A stretch of 64,000 nucleotides of DNA from the NCBI GenBank assembly GCA_002423185.1, contig DIUX01000006.1:277853-341852 (forward strand), given 5' to 3'. The notes under the pieces are model-generated. The model was not told the origin of the DNA and made no database searches. It was given only the letters and a program-made list of their open reading frames with translations. Shown piece by piece: positions 35,257 through 43,224 of the stretch. Source of the DNA: Micavibrio sp. UBA6147. Its GTDB lineage: Bacteria > Pseudomonadota > Alphaproteobacteria > Micavibrionales > UBA1664. The number at the start of each line of letters is the position of its first letter. The stretch's first letter is position 1. A program made the translations under genes and the position numbers.

Positions 35257-35412
35257 ATGGCGGCACAAGATGGTAGCAATCGAAGATTGGCTATGCGAGC
35301 TGAACAATATGAGCACGAACTCTATAGAGCAAGCGACACCAAGAGCGATACGAGTATGAATAGGTTGGTCGCTACCCCGCCCCCTAATAACCGAAAGACT
35401 GAACAGGCATGA
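35257..35412 (+). CDS. Possible 51-aa leader ORF overlapping the next gene
   Basis: The ORF begins MAAQDGSNRRLAMRAEQY and ends in an ATGA overlap with the 416-aa gene at 35409, a common sign of translational coupling. GGAG lies about nine bases upstream of its ATG. The product is hydrophilic with no recognisable motif. It may be translated only to deliver ribosomes to the next gene. No homology can be judged by eye. Confidence 0.4.
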   Translation: MAAQDGSNRRLAMRAEQYEHELYRASDTKSDTSMNRLVATPPPNNRKTEQA

Positions 35413-36659
35413 GCACATCCAAAGACTTTGACAGCGCAGGCAACAAGCCCAAAAGCCCGTGGAGCCGTGACCCTGAGGATTATACGCAGGACGGCACAGC
35501 GGACGCGTCAGGCACCGCGCAAAATGGCGGCGAACCCGACCGCTCCTATTGGCAGCTCAAGGCCGGCGAACGGTTGATCGCGTTTTTGGAGGCTGAGCGC
35601 CATGCTATGCTGTCGCTGTTTTTTCAGGCGCAATACCCCGCCTATCCCAACAAGATTTATGCGCTTGGGGCGCTCGATGAACGCTTGAGCCTTATCGACA
35701 GTTTGATGCAATCCGCCGCCAATTTGCAAGAAGGCGGCGTGACGCCGGAGGAGTTGATCGCCGAAACCGCCGCCACAAAAACAACGAAAACGGCGCTGAA
35801 ACCCTATAAAAAGATGATCGAGGACATCAAAGCCCTTGAAACCGTCAAGTTATGCTGCCCAGACCGCAAGGATTTTGACCACGCGTTTGCGCTTCAATAC
35901 GATTCCATTGTTGAGGCTATGGAAAAATCACTGCATCGGGACGATGCGATGAACGATGACTTCGCCTATGTTTTGGAGCGGATTCACAGCGGCATCGAGC
36001 ATGTATTGGAACACGGCGATTTTCCCGCACCAAGCGCCCGTAGTGACCTTAGCCAATGGCCGCTTGTGCAGCCTTTGGTCACAGTGGCGCAAAATATGGC
36101 CTTGCTCGCCCAACAAGCGCAAGCCGTTGCCTTGACGCTGGAATTCAACGCCGCCAGCCATGATTTCGGCGGCGATGTGCGCACCGCCTTTATGATTGAA
36201 TTTGTCACAGCAATTCAATTGCTTGCGGAAAATATCTGCACCAATATCCTTGTTGGCATCAAGGAAGAGATTTACCTGTTTGACCTGACCGAGTCGGTGG
36301 AAGGGTTTGAAGCGCTTTATGGTGATGCCGCGCTTGACCCCGAAACGGATTGGGAATTGGACGACAATATCATGATCCAGATCAAGCTCCGCGCCCTCAC
36401 CAACCGCATTATCGAAGACCTTATGCTTGACGAAGACATGGCGGAAGAGCCGTTCCTTTTGGCAATCCTTCCTTCCGTTGCCGCGATTATGATGCAAAGT
36501 GTCGAGGAAAAATATCCCGCGCAAGAAGCCCTCAAACCGGATTTCATAAAAACACGTGAAGCCGCAGCGAACGCGGCACTTGATGCGGATGCAGCCTATG
36601 AAACACCGAAAAAACGCCGCAACGGAAAAACAAAACAATCCGCGCCAAAGCCGATGTAA
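35409..36659 (+). CDS. Large acidic hypothetical protein, mostly helical
   Basis: 416 aa, unrecognised. The first ~45 residues are low-complexity and polar (SAGNKPKSPWSRDPEDYTQD), then a mostly helical body rich in Glu/Ala/Leu with a Cys pair (KLCCPDRKDFDH, near 149). It is soluble, with no signal peptide or membrane segment. The last ~25 residues are strongly basic (KKRRNGKTKQSAPKP). The ATG lies in an ATGA overlap with a short upstream ORF. No enzyme or DNA-binding motif seen; it could be a cytoplasmic structural or scaffold protein, but that is a guess. Confidence 0.7.
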   Translation: MSTSKDFDSAGNKPKSPWSRDPEDYTQDGTADASGTAQNGGEPDRSYWQLKAGERLIAFLEAERHAMLSLFFQAQYPAYPNKIYALGALDERLSLIDSLMQSAANLQEGGVTPEELIAETAATKTTKTALKPYKKMIEDIKALETVKLCCPDRKDFDHAFALQYDSIVEAMEKSLHRDDAMNDDFAYVLERIHSGIEHVLEHGDFPAPSARSDLSQWPLVQPLVTVAQNMALLAQQAQAVALTLEFNAASHDFGGDVRTAFMIEFVTAIQLLAENICTNILVGIKEEIYLFDLTESVEGFEALYGDAALDPETDWELDDNIMIQIKLRALTNRIIEDLMLDEDMAEEPFLLAILPSVAAIMMQSVEEKYPAQEALKPDFIKTREAAANAALDADAAYETPKKRRNGKTKQSAPKPM

Positions 36660-36721
36660 TTTATTAGAAAAACAATTTAATATACTGATATAGAATATAT
36701 TTTTATACATTAACACGGCGA

Positions 36722-36750
36722 TTGTTGCCGCGGCGCGGCTTTGCTATGAT
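36722..36750 (+). promoter_or_regulatory. Possible promoter of the VanX-like gene
   Basis: TTGTTG (36722-36727), a 17-base spacer and TATGAT (36745-36750), about 38 bases before the ATG at 36788. Confidence 0.4.
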
Positions 36751-36787
36751 ATAGCTCAAACCGCCAACACAGCGAACACCCGTCACG

Positions 36788-37489
36788 ATGCAAACCGACA
36801 TTCCCGCAGCCGCCATTCCCGCCCCTGCCGCCATTTCAACCGCCGACCTCGTTGTCATGAACGAACGCGCCGGTGATGCGCCGTTTCGGATTGACCTTGT
36901 CTATGCACAGGCCGACCATCCGGAAAACATCTTCGGATGCGCGCTGTACCGCGCCGATGCGCCGTTTATCCTGCATAAAGACCTTGCCTCCATTGTGATG
37001 CGGGCGGCGCAAGCGGTGTTTGATGCGCATGGGTGGCGGTTTGTTTTGATGGACGGGCTGCGCCCGATTGAGGCACAGCAAGCAATGCAAGCCACCGCGA
37101 TTGTCAAACGCAACCCGCATTGGTGCGAAGAACCGAACCGCCTGCTCTCGCCCCCCGGCAAAGGCGGGCATCCGCGCGCCATGGCGGTTGATATTGTGCT
37201 GGAAACCCCTGATGGCACACGCATTGACATGGGAACGCCGTTTGATTATTTGAGCGAAGACCGCACTCATAATCCCGCGGCACGGAATTACACGGAATTT
37301 GCGGCGGATATTTTGAATAATCGGCGGATTCTTGAAGACGCGATGACGCAGGCGGCGGCGGTTTTGGGTCATGCCTTACTCCCCCTGCCCTCGGAATGGT
37401 GGGATTTTCGGGCGCCGGCGGAGGTTTATAACCGTTTTGCGCCGCTCAGTGACGCAGATTTGCCGCCGCATTTACGGATGACGCGGTAA
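36788..37489 (+). CDS. VanX/DdpX-like D-alanyl-D-alanine dipeptidase with altered zinc site
   Basis: 233 aa. M15D peptidase fold: MDGLRPIEAQQ with the substrate Arg92, GGHPRAMAVDI giving zinc ligands His128 and Asp135, and EWWDF with the general base Glu203. VanX has EWWH at the last site, where His is the third zinc ligand; here it is Asp206. Asp can bind zinc, so activity may be kept. VanX-type enzymes split D-Ala-D-Ala, for use as nutrient or in glycopeptide resistance. No VanA/H or regulator is nearby, and no signal peptide is seen, so a cytoplasmic recycling role is likely. Confidence 0.85.
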   Translation: MQTDIPAAAIPAPAAISTADLVVMNERAGDAPFRIDLVYAQADHPENIFGCALYRADAPFILHKDLASIVMRAAQAVFDAHGWRFVLMDGLRPIEAQQAMQATAIVKRNPHWCEEPNRLLSPPGKGGHPRAMAVDIVLETPDGTRIDMGTPFDYLSEDRTHNPAARNYTEFAADILNNRRILEDAMTQAAAVLGHALLPLPSEWWDFRAPAEVYNRFAPLSDADLPPHLRMTR

Positions 37490-37573
37490 TAGCGCAGAGG
37501 TGTTGCGGAATCTATAGGCGGGTCAAAAACGCAAAATCGGGTCACGCCGCCGCAAAAACATATCAAACAGAGG

Positions 37574-38089
37574 TCACAAAACCTCAAAACGTCCGGCTTC
37601 GGCGTTCTTTACAACCGTTCCGGCGCGGAATGTCGCGGCGTTCATGCAGACATAGACGCCAGCCTCCAGCGCCCCGAACCGCCCCATGGCAAAGCCCAGA
37701 TTAAAGGCGGCATCACTCGGCAAGAACCCCTCAAGCGGGATCATTGACCCCGTCAAAATCACCGTTTTGTTGTGGTTTTTGGGCAAGTATTGATCCAAAA
37801 ACGCCGCTGTGACCGCCATGGTGTCTGTTCCATGAAGGATCAAGACATAGGGCCCGATGGAGGCGATCACCGCCTCGGCGATCTGGGTGCGGATTTCATC
37901 GGTGAGGAGCTTGCTGTCGAGCATACAAATCTGGGTACAGCGCATCGAAAACGGCGGTTTGATGAAGTCGCGCAGGTAATCGGGGACGCCGCTGCTGCTG
38001 CTGATCACTTTGCCTTCGCTTTGTGGGTGAAAGACGGAATCAATCGTGCCGCCCGTTGCCACTATGGAAATCGCGTCAATTGCCTGCAT
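37574..38089 (-). CDS. Single-domain asparaginase-like protein
   Basis: 171 aa from ATG 38089, with GAGG upstream (a longer frame to 38164 exists). The N-terminal domain of class I/II asparaginases is present with both catalytic threonine motifs, VATGGTID (residues ~10-17) and LHGTDTMAVTA (~85-94), plus TGSMIPL. The C-terminal domain of the ~330-aa enzymes is missing. Short forms of this kind are annotated in several Proteobacteria as asparaginase-domain proteins of unproven activity. No frame disruption seen downstream, so it does not look like a pseudogene. Confidence 0.85.
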   Translation of the reverse strand: MQAIDAISIVATGGTIDSVFHPQSEGKVISSSSGVPDYLRDFIKPPFSMRCTQICMLDSKLLTDEIRTQIAEAVIASIGPYVLILHGTDTMAVTAAFLDQYLPKNHNKTVILTGSMIPLEGFLPSDAAFNLGFAMGRFGALEAGVYVCMNAATFRAGTVVKNAEAGRFEVL

Positions 38090-38337
38090 TTTCAATGGCC
38101 TCACTCTATTCGGTTGGGTGTTGTTTCGACAAAATGCGAAGAATCGCGGGCAAAGAACCCACATATTTTTCCCATAAATCGCTCATGGGCTCTTTACAGA
38201 CCCTTATGACAAACATATAGTCGCCCCTTCGCAGTCATACTATTCTTGCACCAGTATTATCGTTGATACAAACACAATTATGTCCGCACGCCCATGAAAG
38301 CGCACATAGACATATAAGACAACAAAAGGAAAAAACA

Positions 38338-39165
38338 ATGTCACAAGAACCAAAGAAACTCGCCGACGCCAAAATAGACAGCCGCCGCGAAGTGATTGTC
38401 CCGATCAGCCTTAAAGGCCTTTACGATGGCTATGAGCGCATCACATACCGCGCCCCGAAGGACGCCTTTCAATGGGTTGCCCGTCAGGCCGATAACCTCT
38501 CTAACACCATGACAACCGGCGTTGCCGCCGCTTTGACCATGCCCGCCGGTATTATCCTGCGCAACAGCGCCCGCGCCATGCATGAAGCATCGGACGGCAA
38601 ATACCTGCAAATCGCGCATGTTGGCGGAGTTGCCGGTGCACTTGGCGGTTGGTGGGTTGCCGGTAGTGCCGCGCTCGCTACATTGACCACCACATTCGGC
38701 GTTGCCTCAACCGTCGGCAGTGTCGGCGCAACCATCGCCGCCGCCGTTGTGTCATCCGTCGTTATCGTGCCGGCCTTTACGGTTGGCTTGCTCGGCGCGT
38801 CTTTGGCTTTGGGCGGGATTGTTGCCGCGGTTTCAACCGTTCCGGCGGTTGTGAACCTTCCGGTCGCCCTGCGCCGCAGCGTTGATGCGATCAAAGGCAT
38901 CAAGCTCGACCGCAAGGAACTCGACGCCGTTTTCGAAAAGAATTCGCTGGAAACACGCGATCAAAACAGACGCTTTACACAAGCATCCAGCGCCATTTAC
39001 CGCTTGAATGACGACAATAAGCGTAAATTATACGAAGACCTTAAAGCATCCTTCGAAGACGCAGCAGCCCACGCGCCGCGCGGCAACAAGCAGCGCCCCG
39101 TCGTTATTGTTGACGACGTCACCCCCGCTGTGTCGGCCGCAAAGCCGAACACGCCGAAGGCTTAA
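38338..39165 (+). CDS. Gly/Ala-rich membrane protein, unknown function
   Basis: 275 aa from ATG 38338, with AAGGAA just upstream. Residues 1-60 are polar (a possible cytoplasmic or interface helix, GYERITYRAPKDAFQWVARQ); ~61-77 and ~92-175 are hydrophobic and rich in Gly, Ala, Val and Thr, enough for three to four tightly packed helices. The last ~100 residues are charged and end with VVIVDDVTPA. The hydrophobic part recalls glycine-zipper membrane proteins. Family unknown. The next gene on the strand is the HD phosphodiesterase-like gene, with a hairpin between them. Confidence 0.7.
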   Translation: MSQEPKKLADAKIDSRREVIVPISLKGLYDGYERITYRAPKDAFQWVARQADNLSNTMTTGVAAALTMPAGIILRNSARAMHEASDGKYLQIAHVGGVAGALGGWWVAGSAALATLTTTFGVASTVGSVGATIAAAVVSSVVIVPAFTVGLLGASLALGGIVAAVSTVPAVVNLPVALRRSVDAIKGIKLDRKELDAVFEKNSLETRDQNRRFTQASSAIYRLNDDNKRKLYEDLKASFEDAAAHAPRGNKQRPVVIVDDVTPAVSAAKPNTPKA

Positions 39166-39200
39166 TACGTTTATCACGCCCCTGACGGCATAAAAAACGG

Positions 39201-39228
39201 ACGGGCGCCCTTGAAAAAAGGCGCCCGT
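39201..39228. terminator. GC-rich hairpin with an A-run on its left
   Basis: ACGGGCGCC (39201-39209), a 10-base loop, GGCGCCCGT (39220-39228). On the minus strand a T6 run (39192-39197) follows after a few bases; on the plus strand T-rich sequence is lacking. It probably limits read-through between the membrane protein and the HD gene. Confidence 0.55.
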
Positions 39229-39357
39229 CACGACTTTAGAAGCTTTAAACCATCGTCATTAACCATAATTATACTGTTTGTATTTATGATAGGTCGGAAC
39301 ACAGCAAAAACAAAAGCGAGAGGCGGGACAAACCCGTCATGGATTATAGAGGACGCC

Positions 39358-40566
39358 ATGCATAACCGTACAAAAACCGGACTGGATTTCATCGCCCATG
39401 CGATTAACGCCGCGACGAACGCCTCAACTGGGCGTGATACAAGCGCCCCGATCCATCGCAAAGCCGCCGCAGCCTTATTTGGCGGCGAGGGGAATTTGCG
39501 CATCATTGAAAACCATATCCGCCGATGCGATGACGCTCATAATGCCAGCTATAACACCCACACCCGCCCGCTGGTGAGTTCCGGCAAGCCTGAGCCAAAG
39601 GGATTGTCACAGATATTCGAAAAAGCCTGCCTGCATTGGTGCGAGAAAACCCGCCCCAGCGTGCCGAGCTTTGCCGCACAGGCCGTGAATGTCATCAAAC
39701 GCGACCATGGACGCTCTAGCACCCCGTTACCGCGCCCTCTTGATGCGCTTGAACGCGCCATTGCCTTGACCTCCGCACGGGCGGAAATGGTGCGCGGCAA
39801 AGCACCGAGCGGCGCCACACAGGAAAATCCCTATCACAACGGTTTGCATACTTTGAATGTTGCGGCGCTGACCCTGTCGATGATCCGCACGCAAGACCAT
39901 CTGGCGGACAAGGACGCAACGGTCAAGCCGCTTGGCCTGCGCGATAAATATGTCATGCTGCTCGCCGCCATCGGACACGATATTGACCACCCCGGCACGG
40001 GCAACCCGCCCGACAACCACTACGCCAACGAAAACGCATCCTATGCGGTTTTGAAACGGATCATGACGCATTGCGGCGTGTCACGGGACGATCAAGACAC
40101 CGTCCTGACCCTTATCCGCACCACCAGCCCCAACGGCCCGCACGCGGTGATGAAACAAGCCACCGCCGCGCATCACGCCGGAACAACACCGGATTGGGAC
40201 ACGATTGACCCACAGGGCAAGTTTACTGAACTGAAAACACTGAAAAACCCCGCCCTGTGTGAAATGGCGGCGATTTTGTCGGATGCCGATCTTGGCGCAT
40301 CCGCCGGTTTTGGCGGCGATGTAAATTACGAGATGAGCCGCCGCCTCACCGACGAAGCCGCGATTGCAGGGCAATCCATTGACTTTACAACGCCGCAGGC
40401 GCGCGCTTTCTTTATCGAAAAAATCGTCGGCGCAAACGGGTTTGCCTCCCATGCCGGTGGTGCCATCATGAACACCGCGTTTCAGGAATTATCGGCGCAG
40501 ACAAACGCCACATTGGCACAGCAAAAGGCTCCGCTGCCGACCTATGGCGGCGGAACGAAGAAATAA
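39358..40566 (+). CDS. HD-domain hydrolase with class I cyclic-nucleotide phosphodiesterase signature
   Basis: 402 aa from ATG 39358, which has GAGGA upstream; longer frames reach into the upstream hairpin. The metal site matches eukaryotic-type class I PDEs: YHNGLHTLNV (His160, His164), GHDIDHPGTGN (His207, Asp208) fitting H-D-[hydrophobic]-x-H-x-G-x-x-N, and ILSDADLGAS (Asp311) for the fourth ligand. The ~140 residues before it are uncharacterised and helical, and no GAF, response-regulator or membrane part is seen. The purine-selecting Gln region of class I PDEs is not obvious. Probably a cytoplasmic phosphohydrolase for cAMP, cGMP or another nucleotide; the substrate is inferred. Confidence 0.8.
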   Translation: MHNRTKTGLDFIAHAINAATNASTGRDTSAPIHRKAAAALFGGEGNLRIIENHIRRCDDAHNASYNTHTRPLVSSGKPEPKGLSQIFEKACLHWCEKTRPSVPSFAAQAVNVIKRDHGRSSTPLPRPLDALERAIALTSARAEMVRGKAPSGATQENPYHNGLHTLNVAALTLSMIRTQDHLADKDATVKPLGLRDKYVMLLAAIGHDIDHPGTGNPPDNHYANENASYAVLKRIMTHCGVSRDDQDTVLTLIRTTSPNGPHAVMKQATAAHHAGTTPDWDTIDPQGKFTELKTLKNPALCEMAAILSDADLGASAGFGGDVNYEMSRRLTDEAAIAGQSIDFTTPQARAFFIEKIVGANGFASHAGGAIMNTAFQELSAQTNATLAQQKAPLPTYGGGTKK

Positions 40567-40782
40567 CGGCCTGCGCCAGCGCGGCGCGGCGCTTGCTTTG
40601 TGCCCAAACACCGAAAGAACAAAAACCCGCCGTAATCTCGCCCTGACTTGGCGGGTATGGTCGGATCGGCTGTGCGGCGGTTGTTTTATCAAGCCTCTAT
40701 TGTTTATATTGCGATGCATCAAAAAATATCTTGCACAGAATAACCCTCTGTGTTTTACTGTTTTGATAATTTGGAGAGTCAT

Positions 40783-40950
40783 ATGACCAACCGCAACCGC
40801 CCATACGCGACCGCAATCGCCCTTGTTTCCGCCCTTAAAACGGCGGTGGTGAGCATTGTGCGCGTGGTGAGCGGCTCTTTGACCACCATTAATCCGATTA
40901 CCGGATTTTACGGCGCCGCCAAGAATAACAGGCTGTCACTCGGGAATTAA
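40783..40950 (+). CDS. Possible 55-aa membrane-associated micropeptide
   Basis: ATG 40783 follows GGAGAG seven bases upstream and the ORF is followed by a strong terminator. The product has a basic start (MTNRNRPYATA), an amphipathic or membrane helix (IALVSALKTAVVSIVRVVSG) and a Gly/Asn-rich tail. No homologue is recalled. The ribosome site and terminator support reality, but its shortness keeps confidence moderate. Confidence 0.5.
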   Translation: MTNRNRPYATAIALVSALKTAVVSIVRVVSGSLTTINPITGFYGAAKNNRLSLGN

Positions 40951-40958
40951 CCGTCCCC

Positions 40959-40992
40959 CTGTCAGCCCGATCCGAGGCTGACAGATCATTTT
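40959..40992 (+). terminator. Terminator of the micropeptide gene
   Basis: CTGTCAGCC (40959-40967), an 8-base loop, GGCTGACAG (40976-40984), then ATCATTTT. Confidence 0.75.
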
Positions 40993-41053
40993 CCACCGTC
41001 ATGAAAACGATTTGTTTGCCTTTCGCAATTACGAAAGAAGCAAAGCAAAAACA

Positions 41054-42925
41054 ATGACCTTAATACAAAAATTCATAGACCGTTGTAACAAGCGTTTTTA
41101 CATCGAGATCGACCGGATCCCGCCTGAGGGAATCGAGTCCTTGCCGACCAAGCTGTGGCCATTTATTTGGTTCTTCGCGCGGCAGGTCAAGGGCTTGCTG
41201 GTCTTGCTCATGACCATGGAATTGATCGTCGCCGCCGGCGTCAGTGTGACGTTTTGGTATGTCGGGCAATTGGTCAAGCAAGAGCAATATCCCGAGGCGA
41301 TGCTGTGGGGCGGGCTTGGCTTGCTCGTCCTGCGTCAAGGGGGCGGGGCGTTTTTGCACGCGCTGTATGACCTTGTCTGGGTGCCGTATTTCGGCAATTT
41401 GATCCGTCGCCAGCTCTACTGGTACACGGCACGGCAATCGCTGTCTTACTTCCAAAACGACTTTGCTGGCCGCATTGCCAATAAGTTGATGCAGGCGCCC
41501 AGCCTTCGCGATGCCATGAAGTCAACCATCGGGTCGGTCTGGTTCGCCACGATCTTTACGATGAGTAACTTATGGCTGATGGCCAGTGTCGACATCTTGC
41601 TGGCGTTGCCCCTTGGGGTTTGGTTGGTTTGCTATGGCTTGACGTTGGCGTTCTTTGTACCGCGGGTCAAGAGCCGCTCAAAGAGCCACGCGGATGCGAT
41701 GAGCACCCTGACCGGACAAGTCGTGGACGGCATGACCAACTTCCTGCCGACCAAATATTTCGCTCAGACAGAGCATGAAGATGCGCGGGTTGTGGGGTTG
41801 CTGCGTGAGCATAGCCGCACCTTCCGCGCCGCGACCGGCACTGTCTGGCGGATGAGCTTGGTGATTGACTGCCTCAACCTCACTCTGTTGATCTCGACCG
41901 CCTTGATTTGCCTTTGGATGGTTGAAACGCAGGGCCACGCAGGAACCGCCGCTATGGCGATGGCTCTGCCCATGGCTTTGCAAGCGACCTTCCAATCGGG
42001 ATGGATCATGTTCGAGGTGTCATCGGTGTTTGAAAACCTTGGGACGGTACAGGATATTATCGACACCCTGTCCAAACCCCACGATATCAAAGACAAAGAT
42101 GACGCCAAGGACATGGCGCTCAAAAAAGGCCACGCCGATATACGGTTCGACAACGTGTCCTTTCACTACGGGCAAAGCAACGAGGTGATGAGCAACCTCA
42201 GCCTTACCATCCCCGCCGGACAAAAAGTCGGGGTTGTCGGGCGCAGCGGGGCAGGAAAGTCGACGTTGACAAGCTTGCTTGTCCGCGCCTATGACGTCGA
42301 GAGCGGAGCAATCCTGATCGGCGGCCAGAACATCGCCCATGTCACGCAAGACAGCTTGCGCCGACATATTACGATGGTGACGCAGGATAGCTACCTGTTC
42401 CACCGCTCCGTATTGGACAACATCCGCTACGGAAATCTGGACGCCGATATGGACGCCATCGTGAGCGCCTCCAAACGCGCCAACGCCTTTGGGTTTATTC
42501 AGGGGCTGGAGGACAATAAAGGCCGCAAAGGGTTTGACGCCCAAGTCGGTGAACGCGGGGTGAAGCTCTCCGGTGGTCAAAAACAACGGATCGGCATCGC
42601 CCGTGCGATTTTGAAAGACGCGCCCGTCCTTATTCTGGACGAAGCAACGTCGGCGTTGGACAGCGAAAGCGAACACGCCATTCAAAGCGCGCTGGAGAGC
42701 ATCATGGTCGGCAAAACCGTGATTGCAATTGCCCACCGCCTATCGACGCTGCGTCAAATGGACCGGATTTTGGTGATGGAGAACGGCGCCATCATCGAAG
42801 ACGGCACCCACGAAACGCTCATCGCCCTTAAAAACGGCCATTATGCTAAGCTCTGGCACATGCAGTCCGGTGGTTTTTTAAGGGATGACGATAAACAGGA
42901 GATGGAAGAAAAGGCGGCGGAATAG
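41054..42925 (+). CDS. ABC exporter half-transporter (permease fused to ATPase)
   Basis: 623 aa from ATG 41054. An N-terminal ~55-residue soluble part is followed by a six-helix exporter domain (~55-340) and a nucleotide-binding domain with Walker A GRSGAGKSTL, signature LSGGQKQRIGIARA, Walker B VLILDEATSALD and the H-loop AHRLST. Homodimeric MsbA/LmrA-like exporters of lipids, drugs or peptides have this layout; the cargo is not deducible. No partner gene or secretion-peptide gene lies next to it. A terminator follows. Confidence 0.92.
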   Translation: MTLIQKFIDRCNKRFYIEIDRIPPEGIESLPTKLWPFIWFFARQVKGLLVLLMTMELIVAAGVSVTFWYVGQLVKQEQYPEAMLWGGLGLLVLRQGGGAFLHALYDLVWVPYFGNLIRRQLYWYTARQSLSYFQNDFAGRIANKLMQAPSLRDAMKSTIGSVWFATIFTMSNLWLMASVDILLALPLGVWLVCYGLTLAFFVPRVKSRSKSHADAMSTLTGQVVDGMTNFLPTKYFAQTEHEDARVVGLLREHSRTFRAATGTVWRMSLVIDCLNLTLLISTALICLWMVETQGHAGTAAMAMALPMALQATFQSGWIMFEVSSVFENLGTVQDIIDTLSKPHDIKDKDDAKDMALKKGHADIRFDNVSFHYGQSNEVMSNLSLTIPAGQKVGVVGRSGAGKSTLTSLLVRAYDVESGAILIGGQNIAHVTQDSLRRHITMVTQDSYLFHRSVLDNIRYGNLDADMDAIVSASKRANAFGFIQGLEDNKGRKGFDAQVGERGVKLSGGQKQRIGIARAILKDAPVLILDEATSALDSESEHAIQSALESIMVGKTVIAIAHRLSTLRQMDRILVMENGAIIEDGTHETLIALKNGHYAKLWHMQSGGFLRDDDKQEMEEKAAE

Positions 42926-42970
42926 CTTGTGAAAATAACCGCCGCAGCTCCCTTCTCTCTCAAACGGAAC

Positions 42971-43003
42971 AAAGCCGAGAAACAGTGTTTTCTCGGCTTT
43001 TTC
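42971..43003 (+). terminator. Rho-independent terminator of the ABC exporter
   Basis: AAAGCCGAGAAA (42971-42982) pairs perfectly with TTTCTCGGCTTT (42989-43000), followed by T and C. Confidence 0.9.
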
Positions 43004-43037
43004 TTACATATATTTTGTGGAAAGAGGCGGAGGATTT

Positions 43038-43113
43038 TGGTAGCGAGGGGCGGATTTGAACCGCCGACACAAGGATTATGATTCCTCTGCTCTAACCCCT
43101 GAGCTACCCCGCC
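43038..43113 (-). tRNA. tRNA-Met (CAT), elongator type
   Basis: A 76-base cloverleaf with encoded CCA (43038-43040). The acceptor GGCGGGG pairs with the 3' strand CCTCGCT, the anticodon stem GAGGA/TCCTT encloses loop ATCATAA, giving anticodon CAT, and the T-arm is GGCGG-TTCAAAT-CCGCC. The first base pair is G-T, not the C.A mismatch of initiator tRNA, so an elongator tRNA-Met is likely; tRNA-Ile2 with lysidine also uses CAT and is less likely from the stems. Confidence 0.93.
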
Positions 43114-43224
43114 AGCCGAAAAAAGTAAAATCGAGTACGGTTTATACAGCTACGCTCATTATGTTGTCAAGCCCTGAATCAATGGCACCTGACGCCTTGC
43201 AATGAAACCGCAGCTTTGCCAGCT

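Noticed and set aside
38165..38337. Riboswitch or structured RNA before the Gly/Ala-rich membrane protein
   Set aside because: No conserved motif or stable stem could be seen; only ordinary intergenic sequence.
39211..39357. A longer start for the HD gene, from a TTG inside the hairpin
   Set aside because: The TTG lies in a terminator-like stem and the added residues are not conserved-looking; ATG 39358 has a good ribosome site.
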